Origin: Streptococcus suis
GTDB lineage: Bacteria > Bacillota > Bacilli > Lactobacillales > Streptococcaceae
Length of the DNA: 64,000 nt
Assembly (NCBI RefSeq): GCF_019856455.1
Contig: NZ_CP082205.1
Coordinates: forward strand, 434,001 to 498,000
Direction: 5' to 3'
In this document: piece by piece, positions 36,055 through 45,138 of the stretch
Layout: every line of letters begins with the position of its first letter
Numbering within the stretch: position 1 is the stretch's first letter
Program-made: the position numbers and the translations under genes
Notes under the pieces: model-generated
What the model was told of the DNA's origin: nothing
The model's database searches: none
What the model saw: the letters and a program-made list of their open reading frames with translations, nothing else

Positions 36055-37257
36055 ATGACAAAAGAAAAATCAACCGTACCACGATTGCGCTTCCCCGGAT
36101 TCACGGACGCTTGGAAACAGCGTAAGTTGGGGGAGGTGGCGGTGGTAGTGATGGGACAATCTCCAGATTCAAAAAACTATACTAATAATCCTTTGGACAA
36201 TATTTTAGTTCAAGGAAATGCCGATTTAAAAAATGGGAATGTTGAACCAAGAGTTTGGACAACGCAAATTACAAAGATTGCAGAAAAAGGAGACATCATT
36301 GTATCGGTCAGAGCCCCTGTTGGAGATGTTGCCAAAACTAGATATAAGGTTGTTCTTGGGCGTGGAGTTGCAGGTATTAAGGGAAATGATTTTATCTATC
36401 AGACTTTAATAAGAATGAAGCAGTTTGGTTATTGGATGAAGTTGAGTACTGGTTCCACTTTTGAATCAATAAATTCTGGTGATATTAAAAGTTCATTGAT
36501 TCCTCTCCCCTCCCTCCCCGAACAAGAAGCCATCGGCAACTTCTTCTCCGACCTAGATCAGCTTATTACTCTTCATCAGCGAAAATTAGATGATGTTAAA
36601 GAATTGAAGAAGGCTTTGTTACAGAAAATGTTTCCGAAAGGGAATGGAAACGATTTTCCTGAGCTAAGATTCCCAGAATTTACGGACGCTTGGAAACAGC
36701 GTAAGTTGGGGGAAGTTGCGGAAAAAATTAGTCAAAAAAATCTAGATAGACAGTATGTAGAAACTTTTACAAATTCTGCTGAATTCGGTATCATTTCTCA
36801 GAGGGATTTCTTTGAAAAAAATATCTCTAGTTTGGACAATATAAGTGGATACTATATTGTGAGTCCTGATGATTTTGTATATAATCCAAGGATTTCAAAT
36901 TTAGCTCCAGTTGGTCCAATAAAGCGGAATAAATTGGGAAGAGTGGGGGTTATGTCGCCTCTTTATACTATATTTAGATTTTCAGATATACATTTGGATT
37001 TTGTAGAGAAGTATTTTGACACAACAATTTGGCATAGATATATGGAGCTGAATGGGGATAGTGGAGCTCGCTCAGATAGATTTGCCATTAAAGATTCAGT
37101 TTTCAAAGGTCTACCTATTCCCCTCCCCACCCTCCCCGAACAAGAAGCCATCGGCAGCTTCTTCTCCGACCTAGATCAGCTTATTACTCTTCATCAGCGT
37201 CAGTTGGATCATCTGAAACTGTTGAAAAAAGCCTTGTTACAGCAGATGTTTATATAG
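36055..37257 (+). CDS. hsdS: Type I restriction-modification specificity subunit S
   Basis: 400 residues with the usual two target-recognition domains. TRD1 (about 20-150) and TRD2 (about 220-355) each begin at WKQRKLGEV and end in LPEQEAIGxFFSDLDQLITLHQR, so the protein is an internal repeat. Each repeat is followed by a helical spacer (KALLQKMFPKG; KALLQQMFI). HsdS selects the DNA sequence for HsdM and HsdR. AAAGGAGG precedes the ATG. The DNA encoding the shared segments also occurs at 38021-38522, so the active TRDs could be swapped by homologous or recombinase-driven exchange. Confidence 0.93.
   Translation: MTKEKSTVPRLRFPGFTDAWKQRKLGEVAVVVMGQSPDSKNYTNNPLDNILVQGNADLKNGNVEPRVWTTQITKIAEKGDIIVSVRAPVGDVAKTRYKVVLGRGVAGIKGNDFIYQTLIRMKQFGYWMKLSTGSTFESINSGDIKSSLIPLPSLPEQEAIGNFFSDLDQLITLHQRKLDDVKELKKALLQKMFPKGNGNDFPELRFPEFTDAWKQRKLGEVAEKISQKNLDRQYVETFTNSAEFGIISQRDFFEKNISSLDNISGYYIVSPDDFVYNPRISNLAPVGPIKRNKLGRVGVMSPLYTIFRFSDIHLDFVEKYFDTTIWHRYMELNGDSGARSDRFAIKDSVFKGLPIPLPTLPEQEAIGSFFSDLDQLITLHQRQLDHLKLLKKALLQQMFI
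36111..36135 (+). repeat. hsdS direct repeat 1, copy a (TRD1 start)
   Basis: Encodes WKQRKLGE. Nearly identical copies at 36692-36717 and 38021-38048. Confidence 0.85.
36507..36585 (+). repeat. hsdS direct repeat 2, copy a (TRD1 end)
   Basis: About 80 bases encoding LPEQEAIGNFFSDL and LITLHQRK. Near-identical copies at 37119-37199 and 38439-38522. Confidence 0.88.
36682..36717 (+). repeat. hsdS direct repeat 1, copy b (TRD2 start)
   Basis: Encodes TDAWKQRKLGEV, like copy a, at the start of the second recognition domain. Confidence 0.85.
37119..37199 (+). repeat. hsdS direct repeat 2, copy b (TRD2 end)
   Basis: Same 80-base module as 36507-36585, closing TRD2. Confidence 0.88.
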
Positions 37258-37269
37258 AAAGAGGTCAGT

Positions 37270-37938
37270 ATGACATATTCGCAGGATTATTTAGATGACC
37301 TTCTGGTACGAATGGCCTATCATTCCAGCGGGATTGAGGGGAATACCATTTCTCTGCCTGAGACGGTTTCGATTATTTTGGAAAGCACGCTACCTGGCAA
37401 GCACAAGAGTATCCGTGAATTTTACGAGATTGAAAATCACAAACAAGCCTTCCAATCTCTGCTATTTGCCTTAGATAATGGGGAAGAGCTGAGTTTGGGA
37501 CTGGTTAAGGATATTCATGCCTTGTTGATGGACCGCCTCCAGCATGATCGGGGGCAGTTTAAGTCGGTACAAAACGCTATTATTGGTGCGACCTTCAAGA
37601 CTGCATCGCCAGAGGAAACGCCTTTTCTTATGCAACAGTGGGTGGACAATGCCAACTATCGCTTGGGGTTGCCTTTGGAAATAGCTGAGCTGTTAGAGGT
37701 GTTGGCAGATGTGCATATTCAGTTCGAGCGTATTCACCCATTTAGTGATGGGAACGGCCGGACAGGACGGCTGATTTTGATGTTCCAAAGTATGCTCAAG
37801 TTGGGAGCGCCCGTACTGATTAGTAAGGAAGATCGAGCTCTTTATATGGAGTTGTTAGCGGAACAAGATGTGACTGGATTATCCCAATTACTCAAACGCT
37901 CCTTGGAGTTTGAACAAGAACGAAAAAACCAGTTTTAA
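37270..37938 (+). CDS. Fic-domain protein (class with N-terminal inhibitory helix)
   Basis: 222 residues. The Fic catalytic loop is HPFSDGNGRTGR (about residues 157-168), matching HxFx(D/E)GNGRxxR, so AMP transfer (or a related nucleotidyl transfer) to a protein hydroxyl is expected. SSGIEGN near residue 18 matches the inhibitory motif (S/T)xxxE(G/N), so the enzyme is probably self-inhibited. It sits between hsdS and the silent hsdS half, 12 bases after the hsdS stop, and is likely co-transcribed. A target in the R-M complex or in translation/DNA gyrase is possible, as for other Fic toxins; no antitoxin partner gene is seen. Confidence 0.9.
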   Translation: MTYSQDYLDDLLVRMAYHSSGIEGNTISLPETVSIILESTLPGKHKSIREFYEIENHKQAFQSLLFALDNGEELSLGLVKDIHALLMDRLQHDRGQFKSVQNAIIGATFKTASPEETPFLMQQWVDNANYRLGLPLEIAELLEVLADVHIQFERIHPFSDGNGRTGRLILMFQSMLKLGAPVLISKEDRALYMELLAEQDVTGLSQLLKRSLEFEQERKNQF

Positions 37939-38020
37939 GTCGAGTTTTCAGAAAGCGATTTTCAATCGGAACTATTATTTTGGCCTGAAAATACAATGAA
38001 AGCCCTACTTTCACAACTAC

Positions 38021-38048
38021 TTGGAAACAGCGTAAGTTGGGGGAAGTT
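38021..38048 (+). repeat. hsdS direct repeat 1, copy c (silent cassette start)
   Basis: TTGGAAACAGCGTAAGTTGG and the next bases match copies a and b, while the sequence before it differs. Confidence 0.85.
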
Positions 38049-38438
38049 TTGAAAGAAAGGAATGAAAGTAGGTCTCCAAGTGCTGATGTGCCCCTAGTAT
38101 CATTTACAGTAGAGAATGGGGTTACCCCAAAAACGGAACGCTATAATCGAGAATTTTTAGTTAGGGATGAGAATAAGAAGTATAAATTTACCCAATTGGA
38201 TGATATTGTATATAATCCGGCAAATTTGAAATTTGGAGCTATTGCGAGAAACAAATATGGAGCTGCTGTATTTTCACCGATATATGTTACCTATGGAGTG
38301 TTGTCAGAAGCTCATCCACTCTTTGTTGAGTTGATTGTGACTTCTACCAATTTCATACAACGAGCATTACGTTATCAAGAAGGGACAGTTTACGAGAGAA
38401 TGGCAGTTAAATCTTTTGATTTGCTCAGGAGCGAAATT

Positions 38439-38522
38439 CCCCTCCCCACCCTCCCCGAACAAGAAGTCATCGGCAGTTTCTTCTCCGACCTAGATCAGCT
38501 TATTACTCTTCATCAGCGAAAA
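38439..38522 (+). repeat. hsdS direct repeat 2, copy c (silent cassette end)
   Basis: Same 80-base module as at 36507 and 37119. The homology stops at the stop codon of the cassette. Confidence 0.88.
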
Positions 38523-38569
38523 TGAGATTTCGAGTAAAAAATGAAACAACATGAAAGGATTACAAAAAC

Positions 38570-40159
38570 ATGTCAAAAACTATTCAAGCCATTACCAATC
38601 AGATTTGGTCCATGGCCAATGAATTGCGAGGAAACATGGATGCTTCGGAATATAAGAACTATATCCTAGCCTTCATGTTTTATCGCTACCTATCTGAGCA
38701 TCAAGAGCGTTTCTTGGTGGAAGATGAAATTATCAGTCCTGCTCCAGGAGAAACTGTTCAGGATGCCTATGCACGAGAAGCAGTTGGGAATGACTTGGTG
38801 GAGTATTTGGAAAATACAGCTTCTCACCTTGGATACGCGATTGCACCAGAAGATACCTGGGCAAGACTGGTAGCCAAAATTGATAACAGTGAGATTGTAG
38901 CGAGTGACTACCAGACGATTTTCGATCATTTTAACGCCAATGTAGAACTCAATCAGGATGCTATGGAAGATTTCAGAGGCGTCTTTAATGACATCAATCT
39001 AGGTGACTCTCGTTTGGGCAATTCAACGGTTGCGCGTGCAAAATCCTTGAACAGTATTGTGAAGCTGATTGACAGCATTGAGTATAAAAATGATGAAGGA
39101 AAGGATATTCTGGGGGAAATCTATGAGTATCTTATTGGACAGTTTGCCGCTTCGGCAGGTAAAAAAGGTGGAGAATTTTATACCCCGCATCAAGTGAGTA
39201 AGATTTTAGCCAAGATTGTTACTTTAGGTTTGGAAAAATCAGATACTAGCTTCTCTGTTTACGATCCAACCATGGGTTCAGGGTCCTTACTACTAACAGT
39301 GCGTAATGAATTGCCTCAGGGTCAGCATATCAAATTCTATGGCCAAGAAATGAACACAACTACTTATAACTTGGCGCGGATGAACCTGATGATGCATCAG
39401 GTCGGCTACAGCAATATGATTTTGAATAATGCTGATACCTTAGAAAGTGACTGGCCGGACGGGGTGGATGAACTTGGAATCGATCAGCCACGTAGTTTTG
39501 ATGCGGTTGTTGCAAACCCACCCTACTCTGCTAAATGGGACAATCGTGAGTCCAAATTGAAGGATCCACGGTTTATGGAATACGGTAAGTTAGCACCAGC
39601 TTCTAAAGCGGACTTTGCCTTTATCTTACACAGTCTTTATCATCTGAATAATACAGGGACCATGGCCATTGTTTTACCACACGGAGTGCTCTTTAGGGGA
39701 GCAGCAGAAGGTCATATTCGCAAACTGATTATTGAGAAAAATTACCTGGATGCAGTTATTGGCTTGCCAGCTAACCTGTTTTATGGCACAGGCATTCCAA
39801 CCACTATTCTGGTCTTCAAAAAAAATCGTCAGACCAAGGATGTCTTCTTTATCGATGCGAGCAAGGAGTTTGAAAAAGGGAAGAACCAGAATCACCTTTC
39901 CGATGACATGGTAGAAAAAATTGTAGAGACCTATCACAATCGTCAGTCTGTTGACAAATATGCTCATTTGGCATCAATAGAAGAAATTGTAGAAAACGAC
40001 TACAATCTAAATATTCCTCGTTATGTCGATACTTTTGAGGAAGAGGAAGAGATCGATCTCGGGCAAGTAACGCAGCAACTAGAACAAGATAGACTAGAGA
40101 TTCGGGCTCTAGAAGATAAGATTCGTCAACAATTAAAGACTTTGGGAGTAGATTTTTAG
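38570..40159 (+). CDS. hsdM: Type I restriction-modification methyltransferase subunit M
   Basis: 529 residues. An N-terminal helical HsdM domain is followed by an N6-adenine methyltransferase core: EFYTPHQVSKIL, SAM-binding motif I YDPTMGSGSLLL (about 238) and catalytic motif IV VANPPYSAKW (about 318). It methylates the target chosen by HsdS and forms the M2S core. It lies at the 3' end of the operon, after the S genes, which is not the common R-M-S or M-S order. A terminator follows. Confidence 0.95.
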   Translation: MSKTIQAITNQIWSMANELRGNMDASEYKNYILAFMFYRYLSEHQERFLVEDEIISPAPGETVQDAYAREAVGNDLVEYLENTASHLGYAIAPEDTWARLVAKIDNSEIVASDYQTIFDHFNANVELNQDAMEDFRGVFNDINLGDSRLGNSTVARAKSLNSIVKLIDSIEYKNDEGKDILGEIYEYLIGQFAASAGKKGGEFYTPHQVSKILAKIVTLGLEKSDTSFSVYDPTMGSGSLLLTVRNELPQGQHIKFYGQEMNTTTYNLARMNLMMHQVGYSNMILNNADTLESDWPDGVDELGIDQPRSFDAVVANPPYSAKWDNRESKLKDPRFMEYGKLAPASKADFAFILHSLYHLNNTGTMAIVLPHGVLFRGAAEGHIRKLIIEKNYLDAVIGLPANLFYGTGIPTTILVFKKNRQTKDVFFIDASKEFEKGKNQNHLSDDMVEKIVETYHNRQSVDKYAHLASIEEIVENDYNLNIPRYVDTFEEEEEIDLGQVTQQLEQDRLEIRALEDKIRQQLKTLGVDF

Positions 40160-40167
40160 ATAAATGA

Positions 40168-40198
40168 AAAGAGCGAGTAGAATTTTCCTCGCTCTTTC
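40168..40198. terminator. Convergent terminator between hsdM and serS
   Basis: AAAAGAGCGAG pairs with CTCGCTCTTTC. It is suitable for both converging transcripts. Confidence 0.85.
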
Positions 40199-40208
40199 TT
40201 TGTATATC

Positions 40209-41483
40209 TTAAGGCTTAATCACATCAACCCCACCCATGTATGGACGGAGAACTTCTGGAATGGTGACAGAACCGTCTTCATTTTGATAGTTTTCAAGGA
40301 TTGCCGCAACCGTACGGCCAACTGCCAGGCCAGATCCGTTGAGGGTGTGGAGCAATTTGACCTTGCCGTCAGCAGCATCGCGGTAACGGATTTGGGAACG
40401 GCGGGCTTGGAAATCTTCTGTGTTGGAACAGCTGGAGATTTCACGGTAGGCATTTTGGGCTGGAATCCAGACTTCCAAGTCGTAGGTCTTAGCGGCTGAG
40501 AAGCCCATATCGCCTGTGCAGAGGGCTAACACGCGGTATGGCAAGCTTAATTTTTGAAGGATATTTTCTGCATTTGCGGTCATTTTTTCCAATTCATCAT
40601 AAGATTGTTCTGGTGTGGCAAATTTGACCATTTCAACCTTGTGGAATTGGTGAAGGCGGATAAGACCACGGGTGTCACGACCAGCAGAACCAGCTTCAGA
40701 ACGGAAAGATGGGCTCATGGCTGTGAAGTAGATTGGCAGGTCTTTTTCTTCCAGAATCTCGTTGCGGTAGTAGTTGGTCAACGGCACTTCCGCAGTTGGG
40801 ATGAGGACGAAGTTGGTATCAGCCAACTCAAAAGTATCTTCCTTGAACTTAGGATATTGACCAGTACCGAACATAGAGTCGTGGTTGACCATATAAGGTG
40901 TGATGATTTCTTGGTAGCCTTCTGCGATATGCTCGTCCAACATGAAGTTGTAGAGGGCGCGCTCCAAGCGGGCACCCAAGTTCTTGTAGAAGAGGAAGCG
41001 AGCACCAGTTACTTTTGCACCACGTTCCCAGTCCAGAATGTTAAGGTCTTCACCCAAATCCCAGTGAGCTTTTGGTTCGAAAGTGAATTCGCGTGGAGTA
41101 CCCCAACGACGAACTTCCACGTTCTCTTCTTCATCTGCACCGACAGGAACAGAATCATGTGGCGTATTTGGAAGAACTGCAAGGGTGGCATTGAGTTTTT
41201 CATCAATTTCCAAGAGTTCAGCATCCAAGTTTTTTACATCCGCAGACAATTTCTGCATGGCAGCAATCTTGTCATCAGCATTTTCCTTGTTGCGTTTTGC
41301 TTGGGCAATCTCTGCTGAAACTGTGTTGCGCTCTGCTTTTAATTCTTCTACAGTGACCAAGATTTCACGGCGTTTTGCATCCAATTCCTTGATGTCTGCC
41401 AAGGTTTCGGCAGCCACACCACGAGTAGCTAATTTGGCAGCCACTCCGTCAAAATCTGTACGAATACGTTTGATATCTAGCAT
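40209..41483 (-). CDS. serS: Seryl-tRNA synthetase
   Basis: 424 residues, class II aminoacyl-tRNA synthetase. An N-terminal coiled-coil arm (about 30-100, rich in Glu/Lys/Ala) contacts tRNA-Ser. Motif 2 is [24 protein letters not shown] and motif 3 lies in [18 protein letters not shown] near the end. The start is [11 protein letters not shown] at 41483: GGAGA lies 5-10 bases before it, and the frame upstream is the T-box leader, which is not translated. Confidence 0.97.
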   Translation of the reverse strand: MLDIKRIRTDFDGVAAKLATRGVAAETLADIKELDAKRREILVTVEELKAERNTVSAEIAQAKRNKENADDKIAAMQKLSADVKNLDAELLEIDEKLNATLAVLPNTPHDSVPVGADEEENVEVRRWGTPREFTFEPKAHWDLGEDLNILDWERGAKVTGARFLFYKNLGARLERALYNFMLDEHIAEGYQEIITPYMVNHDSMFGTGQYPKFKEDTFELADTNFVLIPTAEVPLTNYYRNEILEEKDLPIYFTAMSPSFRSEAGSAGRDTRGLIRLHQFHKVEMVKFATPEQSYDELEKMTANAENILQKLSLPYRVLALCTGDMGFSAAKTYDLEVWIPAQNAYREISSCSNTEDFQARRSQIRYRDAADGKVKLLHTLNGSGLAVGRTVAAILENYQNEDGSVTIPEVLRPYMGGVDVIKP

Positions 41484-41676
41484 AGATGTCTCCTTTAGAA
41501 TAAAAAACACAGAATGAGAGATGCTGGAGCGATAGTTACCGCGGTTCCATCCAGCTTCACATTCTGTGCACTTTAAGTATGTCATTTTTAGCCAACGGTA
41601 GAATTTCATATCCCTTGTTTATCTGCTCACAGCGACCGCAGACTTTCTGAAAAACGCCTGATATTACTTATCCGTT
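41484..41676 (-). promoter_or_regulatory. T-box riboswitch controlling serS
   Basis: The leader holds the T-box sequence TGGAACCGCGG (minus strand of 41539-41549), which pairs with the free 3' end of uncharged tRNA. The terminator stem CACAGAATG / CATTCTGTG (41560-41568 with 41509-41517) is followed by TTTTTT. A stem I with a probable specifier in GAAATTCTACC (UCU, Ser, tentative) lies upstream. A -10 TATAAT is at 41683-41688. Uncharged tRNA-Ser should allow readthrough into serS. Confidence 0.9.
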
Positions 41677-41697
41677 TGTTTTATTATACTTGATTTT

Positions 41698-42072
41698 TTA
41701 TTTTTTTGCAAATAGATTTGAGATTTTCTGTCCTAGAATTTGCAGGAGAGTTGGCAGTTTGACAACTTTCTCATTGCCAATATGTTCACGAGCAATTTTT
41801 AGAATTTTACCAGAATCTTTAGAAGCAAAAAGGAATTTGCCGCTATCAGTATAGACTTCGAAGTGGCGACTGATTTTTCTATTGGAAACATTGGCACCAA
41901 TCTGAATGATAGATGTCCAAGGGATTTGAACATAATTTTCAACGTTGTTATCAGCATAAAATTCCAGAGCTTGATCTCCTAGCAGGAACTTACCAACCGT
42001 TCCACCTGCAAGACTGAGATAGGAAACGCCTGTTGTGGATAGTTCGACGTGTTTATTTAATGATTGTGCCAT
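41698..42072 (-). CDS. manO: DUF956 family protein (ManO)
   Basis: 124 residues of the DUF956 family that accompanies mannose-class PTS operons. AQSLNKHVELSTTGVSYLSLAGGT opens it, and a PH-like beta-rich core includes IPWTSIIQIGANVSNRK. Proposed to modulate the man PTS; the mechanism is not established. It follows manN after a terminator and has its own TATAAT (42094-42099), so it can be expressed apart from the PTS genes. Confidence 0.85.
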   Translation of the reverse strand: MAQSLNKHVELSTTGVSYLSLAGGTVGKFLLGDQALEFYADNNVENYVQIPWTSIIQIGANVSNRKISRHFEVYTDSGKFLFASKDSGKILKIAREHIGNEKVVKLPTLLQILGQKISNLFAKK

Positions 42073-42103
42073 AGTTACCTCATTTCTTGTTTTATTATAC
42101 CAT

Positions 42104-42126
42104 AAAACCCCGCATGAGCGGGGTTT
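42104..42126 (-). terminator. Terminator after manN
   Basis: AAAACCCCGC / GCGGGGTTT with a 4-base loop, 10 bases from the manN stop. Partial readthrough to manO is possible. Confidence 0.9.
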
Positions 42127-42135
42127 CTTAATGGA

Positions 42136-43047
42136 TTACATAATTCCAAATAGGCGAGCTACGATACCGAATGCAAACAAACCAACGATGATAGTGATTG
42201 GAGAAACTTTTTTCTTCAACAACCACATGCATAGGAAGGTAAGAAGCAAGTGCATGAAGCCTGGGATAAGACCGTTCAAGTTTTGTTGGAAAGTAGTAAC
42301 TTTAGTTGGAGTTTGTGACAAACCTTGACCAACCAATTCAAAGGCTTTTTGGATACCTTCGTAGCCTTCTGGCAATTTATCCCACTCGATGTAAGCACCT
42401 TCTGAGAGTGGAACTTCAGAAACCGTGAAGTTGAAGCCGATAGATACCCAACGTTGAGCAAGTACAGCAAGGATGAACATACCGAGGATAGAAGCCCCTT
42501 TAGTGATGTCTTGGAGGATACCACCTGACATATCTTTAGTGATTTCTTTACCTGATTTGTAACCAAACTCTTGAGTGTACCATAGGAAGCCCATACGGAT
42601 AGCGTTCCAAAGACCGAAGAAGAGGATTGGGCCAAGGATGTTACCTGACACAGCAAGTGAAGCACCTAGGGCACCGAGGATAGGACGTACTGTAAACCAG
42701 AATACTGGGTCGCCGATACCAGCGAGAGGTCCCATCATACCGATTTTCACACCTTGGATAGCAGCATCATCGATGTCAGCACCGTTTGCACGCTCTTCTT
42801 CAAGGGCAAGTGTTACACCGACGATAGGTGCAGCAACGTATGGGTGGGTGTTAAAGAATTCCATGTGGCGTTTAAGAGCCGCAATTTGATCTTCTTTCTT
42901 AGTGTAAAGTTTTTTGATGGCTGGAACCATTGTGTAAGCCCAACCCAAGTTTTGCATACGCTCAAAGTTCCATGATGCTTGAAGGAAGGTTGAACGCCAG
43001 CAAATCGCTTTACGATCTTTTACTGAAAGTTGAATTTTTTCTGTCAT
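42136..43047 (-). CDS. manN: Mannose-family PTS permease subunit IID
   Basis: 303 residues. IID of the mannose/glucose PTS: ICWRSTFLQASWNFERMQNLGW at the N-terminus, GPLAGIGDPVFWFTVRPILGALGASLA as the conserved core, and C-terminal membrane helices. With ManM it forms the sugar channel, which is also the receptor for class IIa bacteriocins and lactococcin. It is 22 bases from manM. Confidence 0.95.
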   Translation of the reverse strand: MTEKIQLSVKDRKAICWRSTFLQASWNFERMQNLGWAYTMVPAIKKLYTKKEDQIAALKRHMEFFNTHPYVAAPIVGVTLALEEERANGADIDDAAIQGVKIGMMGPLAGIGDPVFWFTVRPILGALGASLAVSGNILGPILFFGLWNAIRMGFLWYTQEFGYKSGKEITKDMSGGILQDITKGASILGMFILAVLAQRWVSIGFNFTVSEVPLSEGAYIEWDKLPEGYEGIQKAFELVGQGLSQTPTKVTTFQQNLNGLIPGFMHLLLTFLCMWLLKKKVSPITIIVGLFAFGIVARLFGIM

Positions 43048-43068
43048 GATTGTGTTCTTCCTTTCTTC

Positions 43069-43875
43069 TTAGTAGTCTTCTAGGATGTCGCCGATTGGGT
43101 CGTTAGAACCAGCTCCGCCACCGTTTCCACCTTTTTTAGAAAGGTTAAGGTAGATGAAGGCAAGAGATACACCGATAGCACCAAGTGCGATAAGTGTCAA
43201 CTGGCTAACAGCAGCAAGAGCGAAACCGATAGCGAAAAATGGCCATACTTCGCGAGTAGCCATCATGTTGATAACCATAGCGAAACCTACGGCAACAACC
43301 ATACCACCACCGACGTTCATACCACCTGACAACCAAGCTGGCATAGATTCAAGAGCATCTTGAACAGCCTCAGTTGGGATAGCAAGAAGAAGGGCAGCAG
43401 GAACAGCAATACGAAGACCTTGAAGTGAAAGGGCAATCAAGTGGTAGCGCTCAAGTGCACCGAAATCACCACGTTCTGCAGCAGCATCAGCACCGTGTAC
43501 AAGGGCAACAGATGCAGTACGCACAAGCATTGTAAGGAAAAGACCTGCAACAGCAAGAGGGATAGCAAGACCTTGAGCAACTGAGATAGCAGTTGCTGAG
43601 AAGTCACCACCCTTGATCAAGATGATAGCGGCAGCAACAGAAGCAAGGGCAGCGTCTGGTGCAATCGCAGCACCGATGTTTGACCAGCCAAGGGCAACAA
43701 GTTGGAGAGTTCCTCCAAGCATAACACCTGCTGTAAGGTTACCGGTAACGAGACCGATGAGAGTACATGCAACGATTGGTTGATGGAATTGGAATTGGTC
43801 AAGGACACCTTCCATACCTGCAAGAAAGGCCACGACAACGACCAAAATTGCAGAAATAATTGAAATATCTGACAT
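43069..43875 (-). CDS. manM: Mannose-family PTS permease subunit IIC
   Basis: 268 residues, strongly hydrophobic with about seven to eight membrane helices. VAFLAGMEGVLDQFQFHQPIVACTLIGL, GGTLQLVALGWSNIGAAIAPD and NVGGGMVVAVGFAMVINMM are typical of IIC-Man. It forms the transmembrane channel with ManN. Good ribosome-binding site AAAGGA before the ATG. Confidence 0.95.
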   Translation of the reverse strand: MSDISIISAILVVVVAFLAGMEGVLDQFQFHQPIVACTLIGLVTGNLTAGVMLGGTLQLVALGWSNIGAAIAPDAALASVAAAIILIKGGDFSATAISVAQGLAIPLAVAGLFLTMLVRTASVALVHGADAAAERGDFGALERYHLIALSLQGLRIAVPAALLLAIPTEAVQDALESMPAWLSGGMNVGGGMVVAVGFAMVINMMATREVWPFFAIGFALAAVSQLTLIALGAIGVSLAFIYLNLSKKGGNGGGAGSNDPIGDILEDY

Positions 43876-43924
43876 AGTTATAATCCTTTCATATTTCTGA
43901 TAATCACACAGTGTTAATCAGTTA

Positions 43925-44917
43925 TTATTTAACATCTGCCTTGTTAATCAAGTCAAACAAATCTTTTGGTGAATCGTTTGGAACTTTACGAACATCGAAT
44001 TTGACACCGAGTTCACGCAAGCGTTCAAAGGTTGCAACATCGTCCTTATCCATAGAAAGAACAGTGTTCACCATTGTTTTACCTGTTGAGTGAGCCATCG
44101 AACCAACGTTCAATTCCTTGATTTCTACACCACCTTCGATTGCTTCAAGAGCTTCTTGAGGTGTTTCAAAGAGAATCAAAGCGTGTGTGTTACCGAAGCG
44201 AGGATCTTTAGAAACCTCAATCAGTTTCTTGATAGGAACGACGTTTGCTTTAACGTTTCCTGGAGCCGCTTGCTTGAGCAATTGTTTACGAAGGTCATCT
44301 TGTGCCACTGTATCTGAAGCGACGATGATACGGTCAGCTTTAGAAGCAGGAGTCCAAGCAGTAGCGACCTGACCATGCAAGAGACGAGTATCGATACGAG
44401 CCAAGTTGATTTTCAACTTACCATCACCGATAACAGTTCCTGGAGGGATTGCACCTTGTGTAGCAGTTGTTGCTACATCTGCTACAGGAGCGGCTTCAGT
44501 TGGTTGTAGTTCTTCTGGAAGAACCTTCACACCATCCTTGGCTTCCTTAATAATGTTTGCCGCAACTTCCTCCACGCCAGCAGCAGCGTTAATCATACGC
44601 TCTGTGTAAGCTTGGATAAGCATTGGCAAGTTTAGACCGGTGATGATAGCAAACTTACGATCTGGATTTTCACCAGCTACACGGCTTGCTTGGTTGAATG
44701 GAGAACCACTCCAAAGGTCAGCCAAAACCAAGATTTCATCATCGGCATCGAATGCGTCCACGGCAGCATTGAGCTTAGCATATAAATCATCTGGTCCTTC
44801 ACTTGGCATGAAAGTAACAACCTGTACTTTATCCTGTTCGCCAAAGATCATTGAACCTGACTGATGAATACCAGCAGCAAATTCGCCATGACTTGCAATA
44901 ATGATTCCAATACTCAT
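43925..44917 (-). CDS. manL: Mannose-family PTS subunit IIAB
   Basis: 330 residues. The IIA domain starts [20 protein letters not shown] with the phospho-His in ASHGEF (about 10). An Ala/Pro-rich linker (about 145-160) leads to the IIB domain with phospho-His in [16 protein letters not shown] (about 178). It passes phosphate from HPr to sugar. ATG 44917 is preferred over 44947 because AGGAGG stands 8 bases before it. The promoter overlaps a cre-like site. Confidence 0.95.
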   Translation of the reverse strand: MSIGIIIASHGEFAAGIHQSGSMIFGEQDKVQVVTFMPSEGPDDLYAKLNAAVDAFDADDEILVLADLWSGSPFNQASRVAGENPDRKFAIITGLNLPMLIQAYTERMINAAAGVEEVAANIIKEAKDGVKVLPEELQPTEAAPVADVATTATQGAIPPGTVIGDGKLKINLARIDTRLLHGQVATAWTPASKADRIIVASDTVAQDDLRKQLLKQAAPGNVKANVVPIKKLIEVSKDPRFGNTHALILFETPQEALEAIEGGVEIKELNVGSMAHSTGKTMVNTVLSMDKDDVATFERLRELGVKFDVRKVPNDSPKDLFDLINKADVK

Positions 44918-44987
44918 TATTGATCCTCCTAAATTTTTCTTGTTCATGTAAAAACCATTGAATGGGCTTTCATGTTCGAACTATAAC

Positions 44988-45017
44988 ATTATAAAACGTT
45001 TTCAGTGCATTTGTCAA
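44988..45017 (-). promoter_or_regulatory. manLMN promoter with overlapping cre-like site
   Basis: On the minus strand TTGACA (45012-45017), 18 bases, TATAAT (44988-44993). The spacer holds TGAAAACGTTTTAT (44991-45004), close to the CcpA cre consensus on one half. CcpA binding here would compete with polymerase. Confidence 0.75.
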
Positions 45018-45107
45018 GAGAAATGATGTTAAAAGTGCAAAATGTTTCCAAAACTTTTCATAATTATGTTTCAGAAAAGTGATAAAAATATGCAATGAAT
45101 ATGATAA

Positions 45108-45135
45108 AAACCTGACAGTTTATCAGGTTTTTTGA
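45108..45135 (-). terminator. Terminator of the Cof-type phosphatase gene
   Basis: AACCTGA...TCAGGTT with flanking A and T runs, next to the stop of the gene at 45139. Confidence 0.85.
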
Positions 45136-45138
45136 TGT

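Larger units (their letters stand above)
37989..38525 (+). pseudogene. Silent hsdS half-gene (spare target-recognition domain)
   Basis: An open frame from after TGA 37986-37988 encodes TTWKQRKLGEV, a third recognition domain different from those of hsdS, and LPEQEVIGSFFSDL to LHQRK, then a stop. No start codon with a ribosome-binding site precedes it; only an internal TTG at 38037 could begin it. Both edges coincide with the repeats shared with hsdS. It is best read as a donor cassette for recombination rather than a decayed gene, because the frame is intact throughout. Confidence 0.8.

Noticed and set aside
40554..41318. 254-codon plus-strand open frame opposite serS
   Set aside because: It lies fully inside the confidently identified serS gene, shows no family motifs, and has no ribosome-binding site.
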